Part shown: positions 49,001 through 60,901 of the stretch, in pieces | Layout: each line of letters opens with the position of its first letter | Numbering within the stretch: position 1 is the stretch's first letter | DNA from: Nothopassalora personata | Lineage: Eukaryota; Ascomycota; Dothideomycetes; Mycosphaerellales; Mycosphaerellaceae | Length of the DNA: 64,000 nucleotides | NCBI GenBank assembly: GCA_033816765.1 | Contig: CM066298.1 | Location: 310,001 to 374,000 of the forward strand | Reading direction: 5' to 3' | Made by a program: the position numbers and the translations under genes | The notes under the pieces: model-generated | The model's database searches: none | What the model saw: only the letters and a program-made list of their open reading frames with translations | Told to the model about the DNA's origin: nothing

Positions 49001-51977
49001 AAGAAGAGTGTGCCAGGCGTCCAGATCACCAACGACAAGTCAACAATTCGATATGAAGTTCTGAAGACAGATTTACTACCTCCCGAGATGGAAGTGTTGA
49101 TCGAGCACATTGTAGGCTCTGCCACAGACTCCTGGGCTAGCCACTGCTTGAAGGATGAGTGGATGTTCAGAGACCAAGCTCGACTGCGAAACCCTATTCG
49201 CTCTGCATTCCTACGCCAAATTCAACCAGGCGAGCTTATTGAGGTGCGACTTGGTCGAGACGGTCAAGCCCAGGCGATAGCTCTCAAGACGGCCCTCTTC
49301 GGCAAGTCGAGCCTACAGACAGTGCTTCGCATCGCATCGACCGACGGCAAGAGTATCAAAGTGGCACTCACACCGCCGTCCTTTCTGTCCGACAAACCTC
49401 TTGGCCTGCAATTTTCTTTCCAGCTATGGCGAAAATCTCGAGGTTCGAAGCTGGTCGAAGTGACACCAGATCGGTTGGATACAATCAAGGGTTTTTATGC
49501 GCAACTGTGGACTAAGAGCAACCAAGATGTCAAGCAAGCTGGGTTGAACTCGGAATTCTGGGGCGAAATTATGACGCTTACCGCTCAAGACGTCCAGAAA
49601 TACACAGCTGTCGTCGGGCGGAGCTCATCACCAGAGCTGCAAGCATGGAGCCCGACAGGCTCCGTGCCGGTGGACTACTGCATCGTACTTGCTTGGACTG
49701 CTCTGACGAAGCCACTGACGATACCCGCTCTACACTGCGATCTACTCAATTTACTGCATCGCTCGATCAGTTTCAAGTACGCTCCGAACTCGACACCTTT
49801 GCGTGTGGGAGATGTGACCCGGGCTGTATCGCGTATTACATCACTCACCATTCAGCCTACTGGAAAGCTCGTAGAAGTCTCCGCCGAGCTGCGTCGTAAC
49901 AACAAGACGGTGGTGACCATCACTACGGAGTTCTTCATCGTCGGTCAGTTTGAGGATTATGAGACGCAGTTCAGATCCTTCGAAGAGTCAGTACTCGAGA
50001 TTCCCGTCCACTCAGTGACTCGCCAAGCACTGCTGCAGAGCCGAAAGTGGCTGATCCTGGACGATCCATCAATGGACCTAGCCGGCTTGACCTTGTCCTT
50101 CAAGCTGAACACGTACACGATGTTCACTGGCGAAGGCAAGGTCGGTGCATTACAGGTCGCCGGTGTGGTGTCGAAAGTGGAGAGCGCTGGCATCGATACC
50201 CGAGTAGGCAATGTCTACTTCGAAGAAGACAACTGCATTGGGAACCCAGTGGTCGATTTCATAATGAGACACGGCTACCCCAGGGAAACACGCCAGGCAC
50301 TCGAGAACCCCGGCTGGACCGATGGCGCAACTGTGATCGTGAAAGCACCAGCCAAGAGCAATCAATACGCAGTGACTTCGAAGGACACAAACCCACTGCA
50401 TGTCTGCGATGTCTTCGCCAGGTACGCTGGTCTACCTGGCACCGTCGTCCACGGTATGCACACATCCGCCATTGTTCGACGAACTGTTGAGTGGGCGGTC
50501 AACGATTCAGATCGCTCCCGCTTCAAGAAGTGGCAAGTCAGTTTCGAAGGCATGGTGCGGCCTAATGACAGGATCAAGATTCAGTTGCAGCACACTGCTA
50601 TGGAAGATGGCCGCATGGTCCTGAAAGTACAGGCTTTCAATGATAAGACTGGCGACAAAGTCATCGAGGCTGAAGCGGAGGTTGAACAACCACGCACTGG
50701 CTATGTCTTCTGTGGACAGGGCAGCCAGGAGAAGGTGAGGCATCCTAGTCCAGGACTACTATCTACCTCACTGACACTACATCGCAGGGTATGGGTATGT
50801 CACTATACAGCGCACGACCAGAAGCAAAGGCTTTATGGGACCGTGGTGATAAGTACCTGCGTGAGCACTACGGTAGGCAGTCAACCACAATCGTCTTGAA
50901 ATAGTCTGCTGACAAATTGCAGGTTTCTCGTTACTGAGCATCGTACGAGAGAACCCGACGACCTTGACAATTAACTTCGGCGGTCGCCGCGGCAAGCGGA
51001 TACGCGACAACTATCTGGCCATGACCAAGAAGACATCACTAGACAAAGACGCAAAGGACATATGCATCGTTCAGGGCCTGACTCCAACATCGACCTCATA
51101 CACCTTCTCCGAGGCCAAAGGACTACTCTTCTCCACCCAGTTCTCGCAGCCCGCTTTGGCGTTGATGGAGATGGTCGAGCATGAGCACCTTGTTGCCAAG
51201 GGTGTCGTGCAATCCAGTGCACTTTTCGCCGGGCACTCACTGGGCGAGTATGCCGCACTGGGCGCATGCACAACGTTCATGTCTTTCGAGAGCCTCCTCA
51301 CGCTAATCTTCTATCGGGGCCTGAAGATGCAAAATGCACTGGAGCGGGATGTCAATGGCCGCACGGACTATTCGATGATGGCTGCTGACCCGTCTCGGAT
51401 AGGGAAAGGTATGTTATCGCCGTCTAGTGCCAGTGACGAAAGCTAATAGAAAGCAGGCTTTGACGAGCGAGCTTTTCAATGCCTTGTGGAGCTGGTCAAC
51501 GAAGAGACAGGACTACTGATGGAGATCGTCAATCACAACGTCAGGTCCCAGCAGTATGTCTGCGCTGGCCATTTCCGCGCACTCTGGATACTGGGCAAAG
51601 TCTGCGACGACCTGGCAACACATCCCAAGATTCACCTTCTTTCGATGCAAGACCTGAAAGACATGGTCACTGCGCACGTTCCCGAGGCCGAGAAGCTCAC
51701 AAATGATGTCGTCCTGCTGCGAGGCAAAGCGACGATACCGCTGAACGGTATCGATATACCATTTCATTCCACGATGCTTAGAGGCGAGATTGAGCACTTC
51801 CGGCGCTATCTGCTGACCAAAATCAACATTCCGGACATTAAACCCAAAGAGCTCGTAGGGAAGTGGATACCCAATGTTGTCGGAAAGCCTTTCTCTCTGG
51901 ATCGATCGTATATTGAGCATGTTCAGCACGTCACAGGCAGTGAGCCATTACAGAGAATGCTGCAGGCAATGGCTTAG
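46064..51977 (+). CDS. hexB: Fatty acid synthase beta subunit, probable HexB
   Basis: Five exons: 46064-46194, 46243-50734, 50788-50872, 50923-51408 and 51457-51977, giving 1904 residues with frame kept throughout. Exon 1 supplies [14 protein letters not shown] and joins exon 2 at [14 protein letters not shown], the family N-terminus. Domains: acetyltransferase with GHSQG (Ser143); enoyl reductase with [15 protein letters not shown] and ELAGGGY; dehydratase/hot-dog part with [18 protein letters not shown]; malonyl/palmitoyl transferase starting [18 protein letters not shown] with GHSLGE (Ser1675). Housekeeping beta subunits are near 2,050-2,100 residues; about 1,900 is the size of aflatoxin-type HexB/AflB. 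Paired with hexA it would supply a hexanoyl starter to a polyketide synthase not in this window. Confidence 0.88.
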
Positions 51978-52395
51978 GTGGGATGGAGGATTCTTGACGT
52001 CTGTAGCAAGTGCGCATGGGGTTCTTCGACATAGACTGGTTAGCATGATCGGTAGCATCTTGGGCTGAGATCCACAGACAATGGCAATAAGTGCAGCAAA
52101 GTACTCGGTCTTGCAGACATGGCAGGTCTACAGCAGGATCCGCAAATTTAGTATATCTCAAGCCGAACAGCTTAAACCAATCTGCGTACACTTCAACTAC
52201 CACACCACGAACCATGGCTCCCGATCGTCAACATGCATCTGGGACATGATGAATACATAGGAAAATAGTGCTGCCGGAACTGCGTTGAAGGATTCGTAAG
52301 ACCTGTAACACCGCGCCTGACGGAGCCTTGGACCGGAGTCCGACATGAGTCCGACATATAGCAAGGCAGGATACGAAGTCAACTTCAAAGCCACA

Positions 52396-52406
52396 TCGTA
52401 CACCGA
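52396..52406. promoter_or_regulatory. AflR-type site before the P450 gene
   Basis: TCGTACACCGA fits TCG-N5-CGA and lies 107 bp before the P450 start. It departs from the stricter AflR consensus at one position (T where G or C is preferred). The rest of 51978-52512, between hexB and the P450, shows no gene. Confidence 0.45.
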
Positions 52407-52512
52407 GCGGCTGCAATGTCTCCCCGGACTATCATCCACGCAGTATGCGCTGACTCTACCTGTGGGTCACATTAGCAGACAGTTCGAGCTCACTGTCTTT
52501 CTCGCACCAAAG

Positions 52513-54264
52513 ATGGCGACCGTTTCAGCTCAAGTTCTGGGTGTATTCGAGGGATATCTGAGTTTCTTCACAGATAGTGCAGATGATGCATCTTTCGTGC
52601 GGATTGCGTTTGGATACTCTTTGGCTGTCTTCGTTTTTGGCGTAAGCTCTGTAAGAACCGTCTGACCATGGCTGAGTACATAGGAAAGTAACTGATCAGT
52701 CGCTCCTAGATCCTGCTTTGGGTGCTGACCACGGTTACATATCGACTGTATCTGCATCCTCTTCGAAAATACCCAGGCCCTAAGCTGTGGGCTACTTCAC
52801 GCCTGCCATACATCCGAAGCACCGTCAAAGGCACGATCGTTCACGAATTCCATAAGCTGCATCAGCAATATGGGCCGGCGGTCAGAGTTGCACCAGACGA
52901 GCTTTCCTACAGCACTCCCGATGCCACAAAGGTCATTTACCAGTCAAACCCAGAGCTTCCAAAGGATCCAATGCATTTGCCGCCATTCCATAATGGCACA
53001 CCCGGAATCCTCGCAGCGGAGGAGCAGCATCACAGACGGTATCGTCGACTGCTTGCATATGGCTTTTCTGATCGCGGTATGCGGGCGCAACAACCATTGA
53101 TTCAGCGCCACATCAATCTCCTGGTCAAACGCTTGAGCGAAAATTCAACCAAGGGCTCTTTGGATATTGTCGAGTGGTACAACTGGTGCACTTTTGATAT
53201 CGTAAGCATTACTCTCTTTTTAGGCCTCCAGCAATGGGACTGACGAATTGCCCAGATTGGTGACCTTGCCTTTGGCGAGTCGTTCGGCTGCTTAGAAGAA
53301 TCGAAGACGCACGAGTGGATCGCATCCATCGCAGGGAATGTCAAAGCCATTCCCATCATCAATGCCATTCGCCGCTTTAATCTGGATTGGGTGATCCCAA
53401 TGATAGCTCCCAAGAAGCTCCTCAAGATGCGACAACGGAATGCTCAGTTTACCGAAGGCAAAGTTGACCAGCGTCTTCACTATGGCGTAGATCGTGGTGA
53501 TCTCTGGGATGGTGTAATGGATCCCAAGGGCACTAAGGGAGGAATGTCTCGACAAGAGATGATCAGTAACGCCAGTGCAATTGTGCTTGCAGGCAGCGAA
53601 ACTTCTTCCACACTCCTCAGTGGCTGTACATGGCTTCTGCTGCAGAATTCGGACGTCTTGTCCAAGCTGACGGAGCATGTGAGGAGCTCGTTCACTGACC
53701 AATCTGAGATTGATCTGATCAGTGTTGGTAAGCTCGATTATATGGCTGCTGTGCTGGATGAGGCGCTGCGCCTCTATCCACCCGTGCCCATGCAGAGCAA
53801 CAGAATTGTGAACAGAGGAGGAGTCGACATCGCAGGACAATGGGTACCATCAGGGGTGAGTGCTCCTCCACAGGTTGACCACTTCAACTCATGCTGACCT
53901 GACCCAGACCACCGTAGCTGTACAGCAATACGCTGCCTGCCGATCGAGTGAGAATTTCCGTCGGCCTGACGAGTTCCTCCCACAGCGGTGGCTTGGCGAT
54001 CCAGAATTTGCTGATGACAGAAGGGCGAGCTCACAGCCCTTTAGCGTCGGACCTCGTAATTGTATCGGTCGCCAACTTGCTCACTCAGAAATGCGTCTTA
54101 TCCTCGCACAGATCTTGTGGCACTTCGATTTGGAGCTTGATGCCCCGAAGATGGGCCCGCGAGACTGGCTTCACGAGCAGGGTGTCTGGATCCTGTGGGA
54201 CAAGAGTCCTTTGTGGGTGCGATTAACTCCGAGAGTGCTTGAGAAGAGCGGACGAGGTTTCTAG
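52513..54264 (+). CDS. avnA: Cytochrome P450, probable averantin hydroxylase
   Basis: Four exons: 52513-52641, 52710-53201, 53256-53855 and 53908-54264, giving 525 residues. An N-terminal membrane anchor spans the first splice (RIAFGYSLAVFVFG-ILLWVLTTVTYRLY), followed by HPLRKYPGPKLWA. The I-helix has AGSETSST, the K-helix EALRLYPP, and the haem loop FSVGPRNCIGRQLAH with Cys459 as haem ligand; the splices restore FDI-IGDLAFGE and WVPSG-TTVAV. It belongs to the CYP58/CYP60-like fungal group, to my eye closest to AvnA/AflG, which converts averantin to hydroxyaverantin. The hexB neighbour and upstream AflR-type site support that. Other pathway P450s of the group cannot be excluded without a tree. 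Confidence 0.68.
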
Positions 54265-55048
54265 ATCGAACTACAGACAGTCAGCGAAACGATGTAAATA
54301 TAGTACGTTGAGATCAGTAGTTCTTCAGCATGGATCTAGCAACGTATGGACTTCATAGAAAGATATCTGTAGCCCATAGTGGGACAAGAGTAGAGAGACT
54401 TGTAGACATCGTCAGGCAATGCGCTTGTACAGCGGCAATACCTCGGGTGTCGTTCGAGTGAAGCCAATAACGTAATCACATGAAAGTCGGTTCTCGCCAA
54501 TCTGATCTCTACGCACAGCGTACTCACATTTACCCAACTGGCTTCCTCGGATCTTGGGAGCGTTCGCTTTCTGTCTGTCTGTCCATTGAGCGTGCGGAGA
54601 CACTTTGACCACTTGGCAGGCTCATGACCATGACTATAGTCTGACTTCTCATACTTACTCTGAAAGAGCCCAAGGATCGGACGAGGGATCCGTTCTGGAC
54701 TGCAGTCTGATACTGCACAGGGGCGACTAGCGAATCCGTTTCGAGACACGTTAATGGGATTCGCTGCACTTCTTCGCTAAGGTTTATTAGCAGACTTCGC
54801 GCAATACATTTCTGCCGTCCGCACTCATCATAGTCATGCAAGGAAAATCATCGATTTCAAGGCCGTGGAAGCGAAGCACTGCACTGAAGGGTCCTCCACG
54901 GTGTATGTGGCCGTTGAATCATTCTGGACACTTCAGCCCTGAAGAACAACACCACTGGCCAGCTTGTTCAGAGCGCAGGTTCAGCGGATCTTGCTAAGGA
55001 TTCATGGCAAGGCTAGGCTTTCTTTCCGGAACTTTACAGATCCCGCTT
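54265..55048. other. Intergenic, no gene recognised
   Basis: 784 bp between the P450 stop and the AflR-like pseudogene. Only short incoherent frames; nothing repeated elsewhere in the window was noticed. Confidence 0.5.
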
Positions 55049-56500
55049 CTATGCTAGGCACTCCTGCAGGATCTTCTCAAACCAACCTGGCTCGAACATA
55101 ACACGAACGCAGGAGTTATGCTCTGCGGATGAGGTCAACCATTCGAACGAGACAACTCTCAGCCGATTCCTGATATCCGTCTCCAGCATGTGAAGTGCTC
55201 TGGAAGAGATTGACATTGCTCGCACCGGGGCGAATCCACTTCCGTCGCTCGCACGGTGCATGTGGTTAAGCAACTTCATGTGTTGAATTTAGCCGTCGCC
55301 AGCCGAAGGCAGCAGCGTAGCATATGGGATTCCTCTACGTAATAAGGTTTGCTAGTGGGTTCTATAGCATTCACTCACGCTCCATGTGATTCGATGCTTA
55401 CGCGTACGTCTTGGCGCAGAGGGGTATATAAGGGCATGCTCATTCACTTGTAGATAGCAACAACAACCAAGTCAATTAGGTTGTTTACTAACACCTTCAT
55501 ACAACATCATGCCCTCGAAGCGGTCCGAGAGAAGATCGACTACTAGTTGGACTCGATGTAGGTGGACGAGCAGAGTCCTCGCGCTCTTGTTGGAGCGGTC
55601 GTCGGCGGGTAGTGACATGCTTTCGCCAACAGAGCTTGACGCAAAGTCTGTCATATCGTGCGCTTGATTGCTGCCTTTCCGGCGTGCTGGAACTGCGGCG
55701 GATTGCGCATACTGTGACATGAACTGTCCGCATTGTCCGCCATGGACGGGTATTTCTAGGCCAAATCCACTTACGATTATTCTGCAGATGATAAGAATTA
55801 TCATGGTCAGAAGGTACTTATCTTGCGAGCAAGAACACGCAAGGATCTTTGAGATTTCGTCTGCGATGCCCTCATCCTCATTCACGACTTCGTGCAGAGT
55901 GTTCCCGATGTAGCTGTTAGCTACCTTTGGGTCTTGTGAATCCTAAAGATCAGTTCTGATCGAGCCGTATCTGGTCTCTAAGCGCTGCCGAAAGGCAACA
56001 TCCCGGCGCGGCTGCAGCCGCGGAACTTCCTAATACCTCCTGGTTAAGAGTCGAGCCGAATACAGGTTTCATACCGTGCTGTTGTTCAGCATCAATGGAG
56101 TGTCCTGACCAAGGGTAGGTCTTCTGCCATTGGAGACTGCGCTGCTGGTATTGCTCGGGAATAATCTACCCTGGTGGCTTGTATATGCGTGCACCTTCTG
56201 CGAAGCGCTCGACGGACCAGAGTGCGTGCTCTGCTCAGATTGATGGGAAGTAGTTCAAGCTGCCGTCAAGATATTCAGGATTTGTTGCTACGGTGGGCGA
56301 AGGGAAGATTTGTCCCAGTCGCTTCTGACCCGTGTCTCTGCTCATCTGCCAGTATGCTGCCTACGCCCGCCTCTTCTGTGGGTGGTCCTTATTCCGAGCA
56401 TGATCGCTCGGCAGGAGCGACCGAGGGTGGAGACATGATGTATCAACAACACGGGCAAGCAGCGACTGACGATATTTCTTGGTGACATTGGAACTTGTTG
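55049..56500 (-). pseudogene. AflR-like regulator, C-terminal half, split by a solo LTR
   Basis: The minus strand encodes the AflR-type C-terminal domain. It runs from NEDEGIADEISKILACSCSQ (about 55885) through KYLLTMIILIICRII and LLVHLHRVQLVVDLLSDRFE to 55512. It is then interrupted by a solo LTR (55281-55506) and resumes at 55280 with LLNHMHRAS and HMLETDIRNRLRVVS, ending at 55049. Leaving out the LTR and one TCATG copy, both sides are in the same frame. Upstream, 55920-56500 is shifted and stopped (for example a coherent MSPPSVAP stretch ending in TAA), and no zinc cluster was found here. AflR activates aflatoxin-type genes; this copy cannot make a normal protein. Confidence 0.72.
55281..55506 (+). 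repeat. Solo LTR A inside the AflR-like gene
   Basis: 226 bp, TGTTGAATTT to CATACAACA, with the perfect target duplication TCATG at 55276-55280 and 55507-55511. It contains a GTATATAAG promoter-like box. It is the same family as LTR B, in opposite orientation. Confidence 0.88.
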
Positions 56501-56505
56501 GTGGG

Positions 56506-56743
56506 TGTTGAATGAATGAATAAGAAGTGAAGTGATCGAACAACCTGTTTGTATTGTTGTTGATGCTATCTACAGGTGAATGAGGGTGTCCTTATATACC
56601 CTTCTATGCCAAGGAGTACGCGTAAGCATTGACTCACATGGTACGTAAGTGAATGCTATAGAGCGCACTAGCAAACCCTATTACGTAGATGAATCCTATA
56701 TGCCGACGCCGATATATCGGGTTGGCGACGGCCAAATCTAACA
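56506..56743 (-). repeat. Solo LTR B upstream of the AflR-like fragment
   Basis: 238 bp on minus, TGTTAGATTT to TTCATTCAACA, with the perfect target duplication GTGGG at 56501-56505 and 56744-56748. It shares most of its length with LTR A, including the GTATATAAG box. Confidence 0.88.
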
Positions 56744-56748
56744 GTGGG

Positions 56749-57299
56749 GGATTTTCACGAGTCGAGCGTCAATCATATGTTGTGGTGATAGAAGATTCGG
56801 CGTAAGCGGAACTGGAATCAGATGATTGAAACGGGACTTTTGCACATTTGTTTGCCATGACGACTGGCTTTGAGACGTGGACTGCTACTGGAGGAATGCT
56901 CAATTGACACGCGGAGGAAACGTTTAGGAAGCTGCATTGCATGGTACATCTACTCGGCATTCTCGACTCCAAGCTGCTTGGTGTTTTGACCTGACTTACA
57001 GGTTCACCATGAGATAACCTGTTTTGGAACGCCTAGCAGGCAGCGACGGATAACACACCCCGGGTGATGCTTTCGACAGACTACGACAGCCACGACCATG
57101 ATCAGTAGCACTAGGAGCTTTGCTCACTGCTGGTCGCACAGTGACCCTGTGTCCCATCACGAGCAATTGGCCTTGCCTGTTGATCCATCGTTCACGGCGA
57201 GTGCCACGCCCGGTGCTCCCAACACCCAGGTTGGTTGTAAATGCAGATTTTTGCTATTACGAACTGTCGAACTACTGCGATAGGTCTGGGATTCCCTGT
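56749..57299. other. No clear gene
   Basis: 551 bp between LTR B and the MITE. The minus strand at 56769-56972 has an open Ser-rich frame that could be a scrap of the AflR-like gene, but no motif supports it. Confidence 0.35.
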
Positions 57300-57309
57300 C
57301 TCACACAAA

Positions 57310-57876
57310 CGGTGAATTACTCCTATGGGGACAATTATGTTCTTTATTACTCCCATAGGGACAATTACGCAAAAATTACTCCTATAGGGACTTATAGGGA
57401 TGCAAAATTACTGCTATAGGGACACATTATGGCAATCTTCAAGGGCATGTTGTAGGGTGCAAAAAGATATATAGTTAACTATTGTTTCTGCAGATGCTAG
57501 ACACACTATTGCTCCGAATGTCGGCTCTCGACTATGTATCCGCATTATATGTCTTAGACTTGCAAGCCCTATCTTGCTTGTTGTGTCGTCCTTGCTCCCC
57601 GAGCTACTTCTTTACCTACTCGCAATTTATACAAGCTACGAGCTGCGAGTCGTTAGGATTAAAACGTACTACTGTTGTTCAATATGCTCGTATAAGCTAG
57701 CAGAGTATATTAAATAATAGTAGTACATACAGAAGTCGTATAAAGAGCGACTACTATAATGTGTCCCTATAGCAGTAATTTGGCATCCCTATGAGTCCCT
57801 ATGGGAGTAATTTTTGCATAATTGTCCCTATAGGAGTAATAAATGACATAATTGTCCCCATGGGAGTAATTCACCG
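57310..57876. mobile_element. Non-autonomous TIR element (MITE), Mutator-like by target size
   Basis: 567 bp with long inverted ends starting CGGTGAATTACTCC and ending GTAATTCACCG. The ends are built of repeated CCCTATAGG(A/G)AGTAATT-like units, inverted over about 115 bp. A perfect 10-bp duplication, CTCACACAAA, lies at 57300-57309 and 57877-57886. A 9-10 bp target duplication is typical of Mutator-like elements; the superfamily is inferred from that alone. The middle (about 57,430-57,750) is AT-rich and codes for nothing recognised. It lies just 3' of the dehydrogenase gene. Confidence 0.9.
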
Positions 57877-57934
57877 CTCACACAAATCATGGGCCAACGT
57901 TCGAACCACATCTTACACGAAAGACGCCGATTCT

Positions 57935-58997
57935 TTAAGCCAGTACCTCGGTCGCACCGGGCGATATCTGGTTCAAGAGAATTTGTGTCTCGTCCCAAAG
58001 CTTCTTCTGCGCCTCCTTGCCTTCCTGACTTCTGACCCACGCCGACGTTTTCTTGACTTGGCACTCGCTCAGGTACTGTCCATGTGTCTCGGGTCCAGCG
58101 GCGATAGCGGATGTCAAGCACCTGGCTCCCGGCTCTGCGTCACGGCCGATAAGCTTCAACATATTTCTGCCCCAGAAACCACCATCATCGGTGCGAAACA
58201 GAGGCGTTCTGCACCAGCCAGGGCTAGGGCAGTTGACAATGACGGCTCGTGAACTGCTGGCTTTATCAAGTTCTCGGACGCGGCCTGCGATCTCTTGGAC
58301 CAGGAGCATCACCATGAGTTTGGTCTGGAAATACCGGGTGCCCATGTCTGCTTCTTTCTCGGTGCTGGCTGTGGCGTAGATTTCGCCTTGAGAGGACTTT
58401 GTAATGATTTTTGGGTCTGCAAAGGCATGGACATTAGAGCCCACGATCGAGAGATGTGTTGGTGAACCGTTTTGACGGGCTGTGTGCTCGAGAGCTGGGA
58501 GGACTAGGAGTGAGAGGAGGAACGTGGAGACCACGTTGACTGTAAGAGTCTCCTCAAGGTTTTCGGCCGTGTGGAATTGGTTGGTAGAAATGCCAGCATT
58601 GGCGAGGACTGCATCAACGTGGCTCAACTCTCTCCTGATTCGACTGGCGAAGGCTTTGACAGAGGAGTAGCTGGCCATATCAACTTCCCAGACTTGGACA
58701 TTAGCGGACGAGCCCTTCTTGCCGACAATCTCTTGCTTTGCTGCTTCGCCTTTGGAGAGGCTTCGGCAGCCCATGATCAGAGTTCCCACGTTCATCTTGA
58801 CGCTGTGGCCAGGTTAGCATGAAGCAGGCCTTGGAAGTATTTATTGGAACCCACAGATGTTTGCAGCATTCATATCCCAATCCAGAGTTTGCGCCGGTAA
58901 CGATGACGGTCTGGCCAGCGAATGTGACATTTGGTAGCTCAGTCGACCCAAACACCTGACCTCGCAGGAACTGTATGATGTCTCCAGCTGCAGGCAT
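57935..58997 (-). CDS. Short-chain dehydrogenase/reductase
   Basis: Two exons, 58997-58855 and 58802-57935, with a 52-bp intron, giving 336 residues; an upstream in-frame ATG at 59039 would add 14. The Rossmann motif TGANSGLGYE is near residue 39. The splice gives CCKHL-VKMNVGTLIMGCRSLSKGEAAK. Then LANAGIS (the NNAG equivalent), a Ser in LSIVGS, and the catalytic YFQTK (YxxxK). It resembles retinol-dehydrogenase-like or WW-domain-oxidoreductase-like fungal SDRs often found near metabolite clusters. It lies between the two AflR-like loci. I could not match it to a named step such as Nor-1 or Ver-1, so substrate is unknown. Confidence 0.82.
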
Positions 58998-59039
58998 TTT
59001 GTTTGTGGTGTCTGCGTTGGATTCGTGGGATTGTTTCAA

Positions 59040-60331
59040 GGTGATTCAGATATCGCTTTTGATCGTGTTGCTACAGAGTACAGACAGTTGGAGAGAAAGA
59101 AGTGCTTTATTGCTGCACACAGTGCATGCAACGCACGCGAGCGGACTCAGGAGCTTTCAATGGTCATGGTTTAGAGTTTGACCTGTGGCTCCGTAGTCCG
59201 CAAAGCCGTGATCGACAATCCCGCTGGCCTTCTCGGGGTTGCGACCTGTCCGACTCATCACACTTCATGGCCCAATAGCAACAGGATCGTCTTCTTTGTC
59301 ATATTAAGCTACGTCACGCTTTTGAGCGATGTCCATCGCGGCACACCAAAATCACTTCACTTGCTTTACGTCCGTGCGTCCACCTGAAAGACCAGCGCAC
59401 GTATGGATTTGGGAAACTCCAGCGACCACTTCCGCGATCCTGTCCGGCATGAGGATCGATGCGCAAATTCCGCTCGACAATACCTGCGCAGCGGTGACAT
59501 GCGCCCGCTATGTCGCAAAGTCACGGCTTCCCAGACGCTCAAAGAGGTGGGAAGACCAGAGGTGAAGTGCTTTGTCTGTAGGAAGCCACTTTGCAGACGA
59601 AGAGCACAGACGCGCACTCACTCTCCACTGTTGAGATCTATCAAGGTTCACGATTTTCCTCGGGGCATAAATTCGATATACTCGCAGTGATGGTGAGAAG
59701 ACTTTCATCGTTCAACGGCGACATGTACTTCCATTGATGTTTTAAGATGTGAAAGATGCCGGGCTGGCGCTCGTCGAGCTAGGGATGTTGTTAGACGAGT
59801 TAGTGGAGGGTTGGGGGAGAAATTGCCTTTGAAGAGGGTATGATTTGAGGGGCTGGGTCTGGGATGGCGGAGGCCATGGCGGCGAGGGTATACTGCATCT
59901 TCATGGCTGAGGTCTTGGGTGGTTGGAGGATAATGAGGGGCTGGTGGTTGATGCTGTATTGATGCTGATGGACTGTTATCGATGCTGCGAGCAAGACGTT
60001 GTTTTTGAATGCATTCCATCACAATGTTGTGCCGGACTCGACGAAGAGATCGCACTCCCCGTGTTCACGAACACGAGGTTGAAATTCTGGCAACATACTC
60101 TTTCACTGACCCTTGCTGACGCTATCTTATCATCGTGTACGCCTCTTCCGCAGAGTGAAGGCACCAGATTGATGACATCTGCCCATCATCCAGCAGTTTA
60201 GGAGCATTTCCATGCTCGACCGTCCGAATATGAGCTGTCCGGTAGATAAATAGGGAGCGTCAGCATGATTCAACAGAGGGATGGCATTAGGAGAGAGTTT
60301 GACATGAGGAATGACTTATCAGCATCATTTT
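59040..60331. other. No gene supported
   Basis: About 1.3 kb with short overlapping frames. A minus-strand piece at 59897-59800 (MKMQYTLAAMASA and a short Pro-rich tail) looks like a tiny secreted peptide but has no other support. Confidence 0.4.
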
Positions 60332-60901
60332 CAAAGATTACTCCCGTAGGTACTCATATGGATACCAAATTACTGCCATAGGGACACATTATGGCGGCCT
60401 TCAGTCTTGCAGCAGTATCTAATATAAAAAGGTGCAAAAGGATTAGGAGAGGTGGGGGGGGGGGATTTACAGGTGCAAGAAGTGAAAATGTTGCACGTAT
60501 AAGATAGGTAGCTATTGTTGCTATGGATTATTAAACTTAGAAACAAGACTTAATGTGTAGTTATATATGTCTTGTTCGTGTCTACGACAGTAGAAGAAGG
60601 ACCGCTATAGAACTAGCTTGTATATAAGCACGGACCTATAACCCATTTACTTTAAGTACAAGGCGTAATAAGATAGGGTCTGTTGGTGTAATGTGACCTA
60701 TTTACTTTAAGCACAAGACTTAATAAGATAGGGTCCGTTAGTGTAATACAAGCCTACATTAGCTGTCTGCATAGTGCAGAATACAAGCGCAGTTGTCGCA
60801 ATGAGGGTAAACTACTTGCTATAATGTGTCCCTATAGAAGTAATTTAGCATCCCTATAACTCCCTACGGGATTAATGAGTCCCTATGAGAGTAATTTACC
60901 G
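60332..60901. mobile_element. Second, degenerate copy of the MITE
   Basis: The ends match the 57310-57876 element. The left end has GATTACTCCCGTAGG and AAATTACTGCCATAGGGACACATTATGG. The right end has ATAATGTGTCCCTATAG and GAGAGTAATTTACCG. The middle differs and includes a G run near 60455 and two similar stretches around a shared AATAAGATAGGGTC core near 60,670 and 60,730. No clean target duplication was found. The ends are approximate. Confidence 0.7.

Noticed and set aside
55281..56743. A 1.46-kb transposon with about 200-bp terminal inverted repeats
   Set aside because: Each repeat has its own 5-bp target duplication (TCATG and GTGGG), so they are two independent solo LTRs in opposite orientation.
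59800..59897. Small secreted peptide gene on minus
   Set aside because: Only a short hydrophobic start and no other evidence.
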